64,000 bases of DNA from Apodemus sylvaticus (GCF_947179515.1 NC_067488.1:38885842-38949841), one strand, 5' to 3'. Shown: positions 1-11,779, counted from the first letter of the stretch. A program made the numbers and translations. The notes: generated by a model from the letters alone, not told the origin.

Positions 1-587
1 AGAAGATCACTTGGGACATGGCCTGCCAGGGTTCCCCCTGTACCCAGGAGCTGGGCAGCACCACACCATCTGTGCACCTACCCTCCCAGCGGACATCTGA
101 CCTGCAGTGAGTCCTAGGATTAGAGGGAGTCCCACATTTAGAGTTGATGCCTCTGCCATCTTCTCTCCTGTGACTGAGCAGCCAGGTGCAACAGCTAGGT
201 ATGCAGAGATCACCCAAGTGTAAGATCACTTGGGACTCGGGTCTGCCAGGGCTCCCCACCTGCACCCAGGAGCTGGGCAGCCCCACAGCCATCTGTGCAC
301 CTAGTCTGCTAGGGGAATATCTGCTCTGCAGGGAGTCCCGGGATTAGAGGTGAGGCCACCACCTTCACTCCTGCTCCTGAGAGGGCTGTTATAGCCAGGA
401 ACACAGAGAGTGCCGAAGATGTAAGATCACTTGGGACTGGGTCTGCCAAAGCACCATCTACACCCAAAGAGCTGGGCAGCCCCACAGTAATCTGTGCCAG
501 GGGAAAGCTGGTCACCCAGGGGTACTGATATGAGGGACAAGCACCAGCCAGTGACAGCAGGACCAACTAACACCAGAAAAAAACCAG
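1..587 (+). promoter_or_regulatory. L1 5' UTR with tandem promoter monomers
   Basis: The motif aagatcacttgggac recurs at 3, 222 and 423, followed each time by a related stretch (gctgggcag, atctgtgc, cagggagtcc). This gives repeat lengths of about 219 and 201 bp, with the third copy partial. Tandem monomers of about 200 bp upstream of ORF1 are the promoter of murine L1, driving sense transcription by RNA polymerase II. The array may extend left of the window. It runs into the ORF1 remnant whose start codon position is 588. The copies differ at many bases, so the promoter is old. Confidence 0.8.
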
Positions 588-1664
588 ATGGAAAAAGGCA
601 AATGTAGGAACATTACTAATAGAAATCAAAGCAATATGGCAACATCCAAACCCAAATTTCCCCCAACAGCAAGTCCTGGATACCCCCAACACACCAGAAA
701 AGCAAGACTTGCATCTAAAAATAGCTCATGATGCTGATGGAGGGCTTCAAGAAAGGAAATAAAGAACTCCCTTAAGGAAATACAGGAGAACACAAGTATT
801 TCTTATAATGCTTAAGTGAGAAGCCCTTAAAGAACAAAAGGAGAACACAACAAAACAGGTGAAAGAATTGAACAAAGCCATCCAGGATCTAAAAATGGAA
901 GTAGAAACAATAAAGAAATCACAAAGGGAAACAACTCTGGACAGAAAACCTAGGAAAGAAGTCAGGATTCATGGATCCAAGCATCAACAACAGAATACAA
1001 GAGACAGAAGAGAGAATCTCAGATGCAGAAGATATCATAGAAAGCATTGATACAACAGTCAAAGACAATGCAAAATGCAAGAGGCTGCTCACCCAAAACA
1101 TCCAGAAAATCGAGGACAAAATGAGAAGTCCAATCCTAAGGATTATAGGTATAGAAGAGAGTGAAGATTCTCAACTTAAAGGGCCAGTAAATGTCTTCAA
1201 CAAAATTATAGAAAATTTCCCTAACCTGAAGAAAGTGATGCCCACGAATATACAAGAAGCCTACAGAACTCCAAATAGATTTGACCAGAAAGGAAATTTC
1301 TCCCATCACATAATAATTAAAACACCAAATGTACTAAAAAAGAAAGAATATTAAAAGCAGTAAGGGAAAAAGGTCAAGTAACATATAAAGGTAGACCTAC
1401 CATAATTACACCAGACTTCTCATCAGAGACTATGAAAGCCAGAAGAGCCAGGGCAGATGTCATATAGACCCTAAGGGAACACAAATGCCAACCCAGACTT
1501 CTATATCCAGGAAATCTCTCAATTACCATAGATGGAGAAACCAAGGTATTCCATGAAAAAACAAATTTATACAGTATCTATACACAAATCCAGCCCTTCA
1601 AAGGATAATGAATGGAAAACACCAACAAAAGGAGGGAAACTACACACTAGAAAAAGGAAGAAAT
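588..1664 (+). pseudogene. L1 ORF1 remnant (RNA-binding protein), frameshifted
   Basis: Pieces of ORF1p are readable in different frames. Coiled-coil sequence lies near 850-1080, the RRM-like core with an IIGIEESED motif near 1130-1340, and the C-terminal domain near 1370-1600. The intact homologue on the minus strand at 19028-20299 has the same order. Several frameshifts break the frame, for example just after 1050 and near 1350, and the coiled coil looks shorter than in the young copy. ORF1p is a trimeric nucleic-acid chaperone that packages L1 RNA in the cytoplasm. This copy is non-functional. Confidence 0.85.
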
Positions 1665-2165
1665 TAATCTTCTTTCAACAAACACAAAAGAAGATAACCA
1701 CACAAACATAAAAATTACATCAAATATACCAGGAAGCAACAGTCGCTGCTCCTTAATACCTCTTAACATCAATGAACTCAATTCCCCAATAAAAAGACAT
1801 AGACTAACAGACTGGATACATAAACAGGACCCAACATTTTGCTGCATACAGGAAACACATCTCAGTGTCAAAGACAAACACTACCTCAGAATAAAAGGCT
1901 GGAAAACTGTTTTCCAAGCAAATGGTCCCAGGAAGCAAGCTGGGGTAGATATTCTAATATCCAATAAAGTAGACTTTCTACCAAAAGTTATCAAAAAAGG
2001 CACAGAAAGACACTTTGTACAGCAGTGTAGGGGAATACCAGGACAGGGAAGTGGGAGGGGAACAGGGGTCAGGAAGAGGGCTTATGGGACTTTGGGGGGG
2101 GAACAGGAAAGGGGAAATCATTTGAAATGTAAATAAAGAATATATCTAAAAAAAAGACAAAGACA
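1665..2165 (+). pseudogene. L1 ORF2 N-terminus fused to an L1 3' end (internally deleted L1)
   Basis: ORF2 should start near 1723, but the start codon is mutated. The endonuclease start follows (LNINGLN-like, QETHL-like, then a PKVIK-like stretch) to about 2014. The sequence then jumps directly to an L1 3' UTR (cagcagtgtaggggaatacc...) that ends with aaatgtaaataaagaat and an A-rich tail near 2158. Most of ORF2, about 3.5 kb, is missing. The 1-2165 unit therefore has a 5' end and a 3' end but no middle. It could be a genomic deletion, or an internally deleted or spliced RNA that was retrotransposed. Confidence 0.7.
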
Positions 2166-2915
2166 GAAACTATTAGGAGTTGCCATCCTAATATTTAATA
2201 AAATAGACTTTCAACTAAAAGTTATCAAGCATTATGGGGAAGGACACTACATATTCATCAAAGCGAAAATCCACCAGGAGAAAGTCTCAGTTCTGTACAT
2301 TTATGCCCCAAATGCAAAGGAACCCACATTCATAAAAGAAACTTTACTAAAGCTCAAAATACACGCTGACCCACACATAGTAGGATACACCAACACCCAA
2401 CTTTCAACAATGGGCAGAACATGGAAACACAAACTAATTAGAGACACTTTCAAACTAACTAAATTTATGGACCAAATGGATTTAGCAGATATCTAGAGAG
2501 CATTTCACCCTAAAAGAAAATAATATACCTTCTTCTCAGCATCTAATAGTACCTTCTCCAAAACTGACCATATAATCGGTCACAAAACAGGCCTCAATAG
2601 ATATAAGAAGATTGAAATAATCCCATGTATTCTATCAGATCACCAAAGACTAAGACTGGTCTTCAAAAGCAAAAACAAAAACAAAATCAAAAGAACAAAA
2701 AACAAAAAAACAGCAAAAAAAACCCAACAACAACAAAAAGCCCACATATACATGGAAGCTGAACAATGCCCTACTCAATGATACTTGGTCAAGGAAGAAA
2801 TAAAGAAAGAAGTTAAAGACTTTTAAGAATTATAATTAAAATGAAGGCACAACATACCCAAACTTATGGGACACAATGAAGCAGTGCTAAGAGGAAAACT
2901 CATAGCTCTGAGTGC

Positions 2916-2965
<50 letters not shown>

Positions 2966-3035
2966 GGATAAAGCAAACACTACCAGATTAACAGCACAAC
3001 TCAAAGCTCTAGAACTATAAGAAGGTAAGTGAATC
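2166..3035 (+). pseudogene. Second L1: ORF2 endonuclease-region fragment
   Basis: This fragment begins again at the endonuclease segment already present at about 1930-2010 (gttgccatcctaatat, then gactttcaactaaaagttatcaa) and continues through the GDFNT-like and YTFFSA-like regions to about 3035. The two versions of the shared stretch differ at many positions, so they come from different L1 copies. The frame carries stops and A-rich expansions at 2670-2740 and 2919-2963. No 3' UTR follows. It may be the older L1 into which the 1-2165 element inserted. Confidence 0.75.
2919..2963 (+). repeat. Poly(A) tract inside ORF2
   Basis: About 45 consecutive A replace the short A-rich codons for lysines after LSA in the ORF2 linker. 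It lies inside the coding remnant, so it is an expanded internal A run and not the L1 tail. Confidence 0.9.
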
Positions 3036-5066
3036 ACATGTTCATATATCTTCTATGTATGAAGTTGTTCCACCAGCCACTTAAGAGAGCTTTTCACTCT
3101 TTCACAGCTCAGAAGTGGGTAAAATAAGTGTAAATCATTATCAGCAGAAGTTTTTCCAACCAACACAATATGCATCTATTTACTGAAGATTCTGAAAGAA
3201 TAGAGAAAATGAACTGTGCAATGATGCATTTGATACAAGGAAAAGTATCAGTTTTACAGCATCTAAGACTTTGTTGTTCTATGTTATAATGTTGATGACA
3301 CATATCAAACAGTAACAGAAATGGTAAATAGTATTAGTTCAGTAAATTAGAAGCAACTTGTTCGTGCAGGAACTATTGAAAACTCTTGCTAGAATTACTC
3401 GTCTTCATTTATTCATTTCATACTACTGATTTAGGTTACACAATATCATTTTTCCCACTTTGTAATAAGAACATAGTACCTTGGGATGATTCCTCAAGGT
3501 TCTTCCTGTATTTGTACTTAAACAGCTTGGTACACTTAAACAACAATCCAAAACTCAGGTTACAAATGATTTTCTTCTTGTGTGCTATAACTGTTAACTA
3601 TGAATTTGAAAGTACCTAGACTCACCTGAAAATGGGCATTGTCTGTGGGTAATTACCTTGATTGATTTTAATTGGTGATCAGAAACCTGTCAAATCCATG
3701 TAATGCTGTTCTCTAGCTAAGTTCCTGGACTGTATTCATAGAGAAAGGACATTGAGCAGTAACACCCATTCAGTGCTTTCTTCTGATTTCAGGTTTTGTC
3801 TGACCAGATTCTTCGGTGTCTTAAATCATATTTGTAACCTGAAATGCTTTATCTCCTGTTAGAAACTCATTTCCCTCTCTAAATGACTAGAACTCACATT
3901 CTTCTGACTTCAAGTGACTTACTTCTGCCCTTCCCATCCTCCTTTAAGCTGGCAAAATACCCTGTAATATCTTTCTAGCATCCTCACGGATCTTTGCACA
4001 GTGAGTGCTATCTAGAAAACAAGTCTTTTGGGGGAGAAAATAAAGGCTTAGAAATGTATCATATTCGTCACTATTAACTTGGATTGACCAATATCTTAAG
4101 CTGCTTGACTGTGTCCTCTTCTCAATCCAACTCATCTTCAGCATGATTTCTCAATGAACTCATCTCTGCTCTTCTACACAAAGGTGTACCTCTGACATAG
4201 TTTTACCACTACTATGGCTCTGTCATATGCAAATGATCTTGTAGTCTATGTCCTCTCTATGTTTTGTGGATAGTCCTGTTGTATCCAGTCCATAGTCACT
4301 ACTGGAAATTTCCAACATCTCAGTGTGTGCATGTTGTGCTAAGGCTTTTGGCTATAACTCTGCCACATTCTTTTGCAAAGTTCTATAGATCATCTGGATG
4401 CATAGTTCAGAACATACAGACAAACAAAATATCTGAGTGGTCCTTACATAGAGAAATTTCAGAACTGCCTCAGTGGTGTCAGAAAAAGAGTATCTGATGA
4501 ATTATATAATCTCCAAGAGCATGGGCATCTCAAGAATGTATAGAGAGACTCAAAATAGAAGGAAATTATTTTCCACATTCCAGTTCTTTCTTATTTGACT
4601 GTATCTCGAAATCAATATACTGTCTTTTCTTCTTACATTTGACTTACTTTAGATGACAGACAGTGGCTACACACTTCGAAATAGGGTTGTAACAATATTA
4701 TGCAAACCCAAACCCCTGGGGACCCTTTCACATTTTATATACATCATGATCATATTCAGACTTCTTTCATGTGATTCTTCATAAGTCCTAAATCCTGGAA
4801 AGGATCAGTGCTTCTCGGGAATAGAATCTGGACTGTGGGGTGTAATTGGTAACTTGTAAACCTGGGGTTATTTTTCTCTGTTCTTTTACTAGTTAAATCT
4901 TACCAAAAATTTCTTAGAGGTCGTTATTTTAACTTGACTATTGTGCAACCTTCATTTCTGAATCATATGTAGATGTAGAAATGATGTCAGAGTGGGTTAA
5001 CTTTCACTTTCTCCTTATAAGAAAAGCTATGGAATATTTTTTGGTATCTCCTCCTACATGTTCTCC
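3036..5066. other. Unique sequence, no gene recognised
   Basis: AT-rich DNA with only short open frames (77 codons or fewer). None shows a recognisable domain, a codon-usage signal or paired splice sites. I see no SINE or L1 similarity here. Confidence 0.5.
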
Positions 5067-5067
5067 C

Positions 5068-5142
<75 letters not shown>
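5067..5142 (+). repeat. Compound microsatellite (CTGT)n(CT)n
   Basis: Tandem ctgt units run to about 5107, followed by a pure ct run to 5142. The tract is likely length-variable. Confidence 0.95.
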
Positions 5143-5145
<3 letters not shown>

Positions 5146-5685
5146 AACCCTTAAAGTCTTTTGTTATCATTCAAGCCAGACAACCCAGTAGTGAGCCAGA
5201 GTACTGGCAGGATCCACTCTGAAGATAATCAAAAGTCATGCTTCTACTCATTATTCCCACAATAACCCTGGTCCTTCAGCCCAACTCATTGGAGATAGAC
5301 GGAAGTGATCAGGCATCTTCCAAATATATCAAGTCCTAATCTGATGTTAATAATGATTTTGAACGAAATATAGGTTTAAGACTACAAACCAATACAACCA
5401 AGGTCACGAGCAAGCTTCATTAACCTCAGATGTAATATTAAGGCAAGGCTGCCTTTGCTTTAAGAGTTCTGTTATATTGAAAAATTTCCCTCAGCCTATA
5501 AGAAAAATACACATTGCACACAGGAATGAGAGAGGGTCAGAAGTTTTATATACCTATGTCAGTATATGGTTATATGTACTATTCAAGGAGATGAGTTTAT
5601 CTCCCCTTCAGATTGAAGTTCAAGTCTGTGAAGAATTGCAGTGGGCAATCATTTTTTAAGGACTCTGTGATGTTTTGTTTGAGGT
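5143..5685. other. Unique sequence, no gene recognised
   Basis: No repeat or coding signature was recognised. The 60-codon open frame at 5477-5659 has no family resemblance. Confidence 0.4.
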
Positions 5686-5760
5686 ACAGGGCGGTTAAAT
5701 GATTTGCCTAAAGCCTCACAGAGCATTAGCACAATGAGAGCATTCCATCACAAAAGAAAA
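5686..5760 (-). repeat. Possible ancient MIR-type SINE fragment
   Basis: The words ggttaaatgatttgcctaa and cctcacagagc resemble the reverse complement of the MIR core region (gttaagtaacttgcccaaggtcacacagc). The copy is short and diverged. This is a resemblance by eye only. Confidence 0.35.
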
Positions 5761-5839
5761 GTAAGCTTTTGATGTTAGACCAAATGAAGTGTGTGATCTC
5801 GCTTCTGTGCTTCCTAACAGGAGTGATCATAAGCACGCT

Positions 5840-5975
5840 TTTGTATCCTCCCTAAGCTTCAGATAATTATTTGTATAAAGTAGGATTGAAATACCTGCCT
5901 CACAATGATTTGAAATAGTACAGTCATTACAGCACACCTGGCACATAAGCTCACTAATGATTGGCAGTTGGTACA
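5840..5975 (+). repeat. Possible ancient MIR SINE, 3' half
   Basis: The order cctccctaagcttcag, tacctgcctcacaatg, then cacctggcacataagctcactaatg follows the 3' half of the MIR consensus (cctcagtttcc, tacctacctcatagg, gcctggcacatagtaagcactcaat). It is heavily diverged, as expected for an element that predates rodents. Confidence 0.5.
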
Positions 5976-6516
5976 CTCCATCCTGGCTGTGCCCAGGCAG
6001 CGGTGATCGAAAGCATATACATTACATTCTTTAAAGCAGTGTTTCTGAAGCTATACTTTGCAAGTTCTTGCTGTCCTTGTGTATGCTGTTCAGTTTCAGA
6101 CTTTGTCAGAGTTCCAACTCTTGTCTTCTCTGACAGGGATACTGAGGTCCCGTCTTATCCTGACATATGATCTTATTATCAAAGGAAAGCAATCTCAAGA
6201 AACACATTCTCTGGAAGCACAGTGAGAAGACATAAGCTAGTGTTGAGTGAGGTTTAGAATTGTTAGGTTGTTTTGAGACTTTTGATATGTATTTCAGCAG
6301 ATGCATGAATTTCTTTGTCTTTAAAAGGGAGAATTGGTCCAGCACAGCTGAACTTTTCTAAACAAAAGGTCTCATTACCTACTATAGGATTCTTATTTAT
6401 TCTAGCCTCTATCCCTGAGCACACAACACCTGTTAGACGATATTCACATCTCTCAGTCATACTCCCAGCTCTGAACCTAGTGGCATCCATTCCAACCATC
6501 TCTACACTCCCCATTT

Positions 6517-6524
6517 GTGCGCGC

Positions 6525-6565
<41 letters not shown>

Positions 6566-6569
6566 TGTA
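6517..6569 (+). repeat. (GC)n(GT)n microsatellite
   Basis: A short gc run is followed by a long gt run with one interruption near 6562. Alternating purine and pyrimidine can adopt Z-DNA. The two open frames that cross it, one on each strand, are repeat artefacts. Confidence 0.95.
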
Positions 6570-7654
6570 GCATCAGGAGAGAATTCCATGCAGCAGCACA
6601 TGTGTACAGGTCAGAGGACATTCCTTCCACCACTGGTGTCCACCATTGTTTTCCTTTGTTCCATTCAGCTGATATTGGTAGGCAGTGATGCCCCAGCTCA
6701 GAACCAGAGCAGTGAAGGAGAGGAAGGACTCTTGGTGGTATACTTTTTACTTCTCTGTCTTCTGTGCAGTCCTTAGGGCTTACCCACAGATAGTTGCTTT
6801 CACAGAGACACTCAGGATGCACTCAGGAGGCCAGGCCTTATTCAACTACTTTTACCTGCAAAGATCTCCCACTGGCTCAAACCTATAAAATCAAGAATGG
6901 CAGAACCTAACATACTTCTATTTAAAAGGCAAACAAACAAAATTGTATTTTCCTTTTCTTTTCCTAGTTTAGATACCCTGGCCATGTACAGATGCTAGAA
7001 AGTAATCATTTGAAACAAAAAAATCAAATTCCTTTGCCCAGTTTCAAGGTCGAAGAGGATATTTTGTTGTTAGTTTATGGATAGATATCCACTTCCAGAA
7101 AGGGAGAGGGTCTTATGTATTCCAATAAGATTAAAATATTCACTAGGAAAAGTGAAAACAAAACAAAACAAAAACCTGAGCTTTATTAGGAAAGAAGTTT
7201 GAAAGTTGACTTCCTATTGAAAAAACAAGTTCAGCTTAAAACACCAGAGATTCTTTGGTGGTAGCTGAAATGACTTGAGAGAAATGCATGGTCTTTCTCT
7301 GGAGGAGCAGGATGGGCTCTTGACAAGACTGTGAGGAATTCAGTCACAGCTCTGAGTTCTCAGGAGTTTGCTTATTTGCTGTTAGTCAACTTGAAAGGGG
7401 CTGATGAGAGAGTGTCAAACTCAGTGACCCCTAGCCAGGGCATACCTATGGAAGTTTTCTTCTTGTCACAGCTCACTTCTAAGAGCCACAGATGTCTTCT
7501 GAGACTCTCATAAAAGAACTGAGAAGCACTGCCACTCTCTGAAAATGAGGTATCAAGGCGAGGACAGCAGAAATCAACAAGCATCATAGCCCAGAAACTT
7601 CTTTGAACAACTATTTCTGATTATATGTCTCCTTCATGTTTTTGATTTTAGGGT
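6570..7654. other. Unique or unclassified sequence
   Basis: No gene or clear repeat family was recognised. It includes an A/C-rich patch near 7160-7180. Short open frames here have no protein-family features. Confidence 0.4.
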
Positions 7655-7790
7655 AGTAGTATAGGGCAAAATCAGAACAGGAAAGTGGAAAGGGGTGGGT
7701 GGGAGAACAGGGGTTGGAAAGGGGATTTATGTGACTTTCGGGGAGTGGGGGCCAGAAAAGGAAAAATCATTTGAAATGTAAATAAAAAAT
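7655..7790 (+). mobile_element. L1 3' UTR fragment, strongly 5'-truncated
   Basis: Similar to the terminal 3' UTR of the longer L1s here: gtatagggcaaaa, then gggaag-type and ggggtgggtggga runs, then gactttcggggagtggggg, aaatcatttgaaatgtaaataaa. It retains about 135 bp and no coding sequence. The guanine-rich stretch is the conserved polypurine part of murine L1 3' UTRs. No TSD was evident. Confidence 0.85.
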
Positions 7791-7899
7791 AAGACCTTTT
7801 GTGCCTCATTTTACCCATATGAAGCAGCGTTGACAGACATCATTCTTTTATATGCATATGTATAAAGATTAAATGCAAAATAATGCATAAAGTGACATT

Positions 7900-7961
7900 G
7901 CACACACACACACACACACATACACACACATACACACAATGCCCCCCCCACACACACACAT
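7900..7961 (+). repeat. (CA)n microsatellite, interrupted
   Basis: Ca repeats are broken by ta units and by a ccccccc run near 7942-7949. Confidence 0.9.
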
Positions 7962-8345
7962 TATGAAGCTGGCCAAGAAGATGAGTGCTATGCTAAGACA
8001 TAAACCCTTTCAATGTTCATTTGTCTTTATTTAAGATAAGCTATGACTAGTTCAGTTTATTGATTGCTTCCCATAACTCATCTGTTGAAATGGGCTTATC
8101 AACATTTTTCCTCATTTTGCAGTTCTTCAATCTCATTGCATAGAGTGCATTTTTGAATGCCGAATCAAGTTATATCTCTCTTTGTTCCTTTAATCATATA
8201 GACTTCTGGCCTTAGTCAATTAAATACAAAATTCCTGACTATAGTGATTAATAACATGGACTATAGGTCACATATAGCACAAATCTCTTTCTCCCACAAA
8301 CCAGCTATATAAGTTAAGGCAGAGTCAGTCTCTCTTATATTTTCT
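7962..8345. other. Unique AT-rich sequence
   Basis: Nothing recognised. Confidence 0.4.
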
Positions 8346-8640
8346 TTATAAAGATTTATTTATTTATTTATTTTATGTTTATGAGTACACTGTAGCTGAA
8401 CAAATGGTGTGATCCTTCAGGTGGTTGCTGGGAATTGAATTTATAACCTCTGCTCAGTCCTGCTGTCTCAGGCCCAATGATCTATTATAATAAGTATACT
8501 GTAGCTGCCTTCAGATACACCAGAAGAGGATGTCAGATCCAATTACAGATGGTTGTGATCCACCACATGGTTGATAGGATTTGAACTCAGGACCTTTGGA
8601 AGAGAAGTCAGTGCTCTTAACTGCTGAGCCATCTCTCCAG
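8346..8640 (-). repeat. Two B2/B3-family SINE copies in tandem or nested
   Basis: Reading the minus strand, the right copy starts at 8640 with gggctggagagatggctcag, the tRNA-derived head with the RNA polymerase III A box. It continues through tcctgagttcaaatcc-like, accacatgg-like and ctcttctggtgtatctgaag-like parts to about 8476. A second, older B2/B3-like body (gggaattgaattt, tacactgtagct) with an (attt)n tail lies at 8346-8475. B2/B3 are non-coding rodent SINEs mobilised by L1. Confidence 0.8.
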
Positions 8641-8645
8641 CCCAA

Positions 8646-8649
<4 letters not shown>

Positions 8650-8711
<62 letters not shown>

Positions 8712-8843
8712 ACAGGGTTTCTCTGTATAGCCCTGGCTGTCCTGGAACTCACTTCGTAGACCAGGCTGGCTTCGAACTCAGAAATCTGTCTGCCTCTGCC
8801 TCCCAGAGTGCTGGGATTACAGGCATGTGCCACCACCACCCGG
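8650..8843 (-). repeat. B1 SINE with a (GA)n tail, flanked by a TSD
   Basis: 8709-8844 is the reverse complement of B1, a 7SL RNA-derived SINE (gagacagggtttctctgtatagccc through gtgctgggattacaggc to ccaccaccacccggc). Its tail side, 8650-8708, is a pure ct run, meaning the B1 A-tail has turned into (GA)n. The flanks share cccaaatca at 8641-8649 and 8844-8852, a TSD that overlaps the last B1 base. B1 landed immediately beside the B2/B3 head. Confidence 0.95.
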
Positions 8844-8852
8844 CCCAAATCA

Positions 8853-10169
8853 GCCTCTCTAAAGAACAGTTTTAATATGGTTCAAAATGAGACAGACATC
8901 TTGCATCTGCTCATTTATGATTTACAAATCATAATACACATATATGTATATTATATGTGTGTGTATATATAAAGAATAAATCCAAAATAATGAATAAAGT
9001 ACATTATTTTTCTATGTACATGCTTTGCATACAAAATATCTCTAAAGTCAACATAATATAGTATTAAGCTGTATAAATCAGACAGTATATAATATGAACA
9101 CTGTCATTAAAGAGATGTTACTTGAGCTGATACTGCAACTGCTAACTAGAAATCATTTCTCATACATTGATATTCTACTCAAAACAAGAACAGAGTGTAT
9201 CCATCTCATCTCTTCCTCAAAGTATATTCTATTCCTACATAAAGCAGTTCACCATATGTACATTCATGTCTATGAGATTGGCCAGGGAAAAGCCATCTAT
9301 GCTTTCAAAGGCATCCAATTTTCCAGCCTGATCCAGAAACATAAGTGAAAGGACAGTGACAAATCTTCAAGATAATAGCAGCAGGCGGGATCACAGAGGT
9401 GAAGAATCCGTTATCTGATGTAAACTGCTCATCCATGTGAGGTGAATGAACTCTTTACAGGGTGCCATTTAGTTCATGGGCAAAGATAATTTACTGAACA
9501 TACCCAGTGCCTGAGGCTGTTGAATTTGTTCCATTTGGCTAAACACACTGCTCCAATGTACTTGTTTATTCTCCTTATTCATCTAACACTGGCCCAGTGC
9601 ATTAATAAGAAATGACAAGTGATTCATTCACATTCTGTATACTACGCAACTCTAATCATGAGCATTCCTTTCTTCCAGTAAATAAGTTATTTTTAAATTC
9701 TTATTTTTGCTGTACCTCCCTTTTGATCTACTTTCAGATGGGACTAATGTCTATCAGGCAATGTGGAAAGTTCACAGTCTTTGTAATTTCTAATCCAAAT
9801 GTATCCTTGGTTTACCCTTTAAATATAGTGGCCTTAAAAATATCTTTTGACCTTGGGAAATGTAGTCTGTTTCACAATATCAAAACTGGCTACCTGTGTG
9901 GAGAGGAAATGACTGGTAACCTTGCTTTGTTTCAGACTGACAATTCAGCCCATAGGCATATCATCCATTGAGTAGCAATATATGTCAAACAGATTGTATA
10001 ACTGGCTTGCCGAAACAATTGGGAAACATCGTATAGTATAACTCATTAGAAAATGGAACATTTGAAAAGTAGAATAAGCACAAGACCACCAACTAACAGC
10101 CACAAGATATATGCAAAGGACCAAGAACCTGTGCTTGCCATTTTAGTATCTGTAATGTCCATGTGAGCT
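8853..10169. other. Unique sequence, no gene recognised
   Basis: AT-rich, with a (TA)/(TG)-rich patch at 8935-8975. The 84-codon frame at 9094-9348 and the 119-codon frame at 9612-9971 have no recognisable motifs, no paralogue in the window and ordinary AT-rich composition. I do not call them genes. Confidence 0.4.
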
Positions 10170-11350
10170 CTGTTTACTTGATTCAGTGAGCTGTAGTCCA
10201 TCTCTGACTCCTATTGTCACCCTGCCCCCCCTCCCACAAGGTTACCTCCTCTCTTACGGGTAGGATGTGATGGAGACCTTCAATTTAGACTCTCTTCACA
10301 TAATGTCTATCTGTGGATCTCTGCACCTGCTCCCAAGCACCAATTTATGAGCAGAATATCATTAGGAATCATTACACTGATTTATTTATTTTGCCATCCC
10401 ATATTTGGTTCTACCCCAGGTTTATGCCCTATCCAGTCTCCAGTTCCTGGTGTGGGGCATGAGCCTCTAGTTAAACCAAACATCGGTTGGTCACTCCCAT
10501 AAGCTCTGTGCAATTATTCTAGCACAACTTGCAGGCAGGACATGTTATAGGTGAAGCATTTTATGGCTGGCTTGGTGTCCAGATTTCTCTTCTGGTAGGC
10601 CTACAGAGTACCTTCTCACACCGCAGGAAGTAGAAAGGGCAAAGGCTCCAAGCTTTCTCACACTCAAACCCCTACATCAGAGTGTGATCTTCTGTCCTCG
10701 CATCAGCTTGAGTTGCTTAGAAATCTTTAGTGGACCTCCCCCCTACACACCCCCCAGCCAACAATTTGACAAATGTAATCAAGTCCCACCATTGGAAGCC
10801 TTGCCTTGCTGTAATAATGGCAAGTTCAGACTCTACATTCTCCATTACGAGTAGTCTTCTCTAGAGGTTACCCTCATAGAATCCAGAAAGTTTCCGTCGT
10901 GCCAGGTTTCCACACTGCTCCTGTTCCCACTCACCCCTATCTCATCATGCATTTATGTCCCAATTTAGCCATCTCTCCCTGAATTATATTCCTCCATCCC
11001 TACCCCCATGCCTCTGAACATTTCCATACTCCATTGCTACCTTCCTTCAGGCCCAAAACAGAATCTATCCTATTTCCCTTTCTCAGGGAGATACTTCCCG
11101 TCTATTACTTTCCTCTTTAATTAGCCTCCGTTTCTTCCTATAGAATTGGTTTGTCTTATTCTACCTTGTTTTGTCTTGATTGGCTGTCTCTCTTGGAATC
11201 CTGCTGTTTTATGAAGAGAAAACGGAGAGAAGAGATTTGGAGGAGAGAGGATATAGATGGAGATGGAGAGGAAACTAGAAGATGTTCAAGGAAGGGAAAT
11301 TCTGGTTGGGATGTATTGTATGAGAAAAGAATCTCTTTTAAATAAAAAAA
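10170..11350. mobile_element. Old Lx-type L1 3' UTR with 5' inversion
   Basis: 10170-11105 reads as the reverse complement of an Lx-type 3' UTR. It shares diverged words with the sense copy at 28560-29500 (for example the segment around agacattatgtgaagagag). From about 11105 to 11350 the order is sense: ttgtcttgattggctgtctctcttgg, then gggatgtattgtatgagaaaagaatctc and an A tail, matching the end of the copy at 30080-30125. An inverted upstream part followed by a sense 3' end is the twin-priming arrangement. No TSD was identified. Confidence 0.6.
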
Positions 11351-11779
11351 TATGTAAAGTAGAGCCAAATGGAAGATTGAAGTCGAAAGAACTTTTAAAT
11401 ACTCAGACAAAGAGAATTAGGCAGCAATATTTACCTAGCAAACTCTCTTAGATGAACGCATGTATGCATGTGCAAATGAATAAATGATTGAGAATATACC
11501 CAGCAATAAAAAAAAAGTTACAGGGATACTAGTTTATAATAGAAGAAAGCTTGGAAACTGGTAAGGGGAGAAATAAATACAAATATGAAACAAAATAATA
11601 ACATAGACTAAATATGTGGACTTACATATATAGTTTTCACTCTAGGGGTCTGTACAATCAGTAGGAGAAAGTAAAAATGTGTGTAGAATAATTGATACTT
11701 TTTGTTGTTTTTGTTACTTGGCTCAAGTCAGAGTTGTCTGATAGGAGATAACCTCAGGTTTGAAGTTACTCTATCAGAT
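11351..11779. other. Unique sequence
   Basis: Nothing recognised beyond A-rich patches. Confidence 0.4.

Noticed and set aside
1..560. Possible CRISPR-like or satellite array
   Set aside because: The units are about 210 bp, diverged, and sit directly upstream of L1 ORF1, so they are promoter monomers.
6263..6822. Open frames of 106-153 codons over the (GT)n tract on both strands
   Set aside because: Much of each frame is encoded by the dinucleotide repeat. There is no domain, and the frames overlap on opposite strands.
9612..9971. 119-codon frame in unique DNA
   Set aside because: No motif, no paralogue in the window and no promoter or splice evidence.
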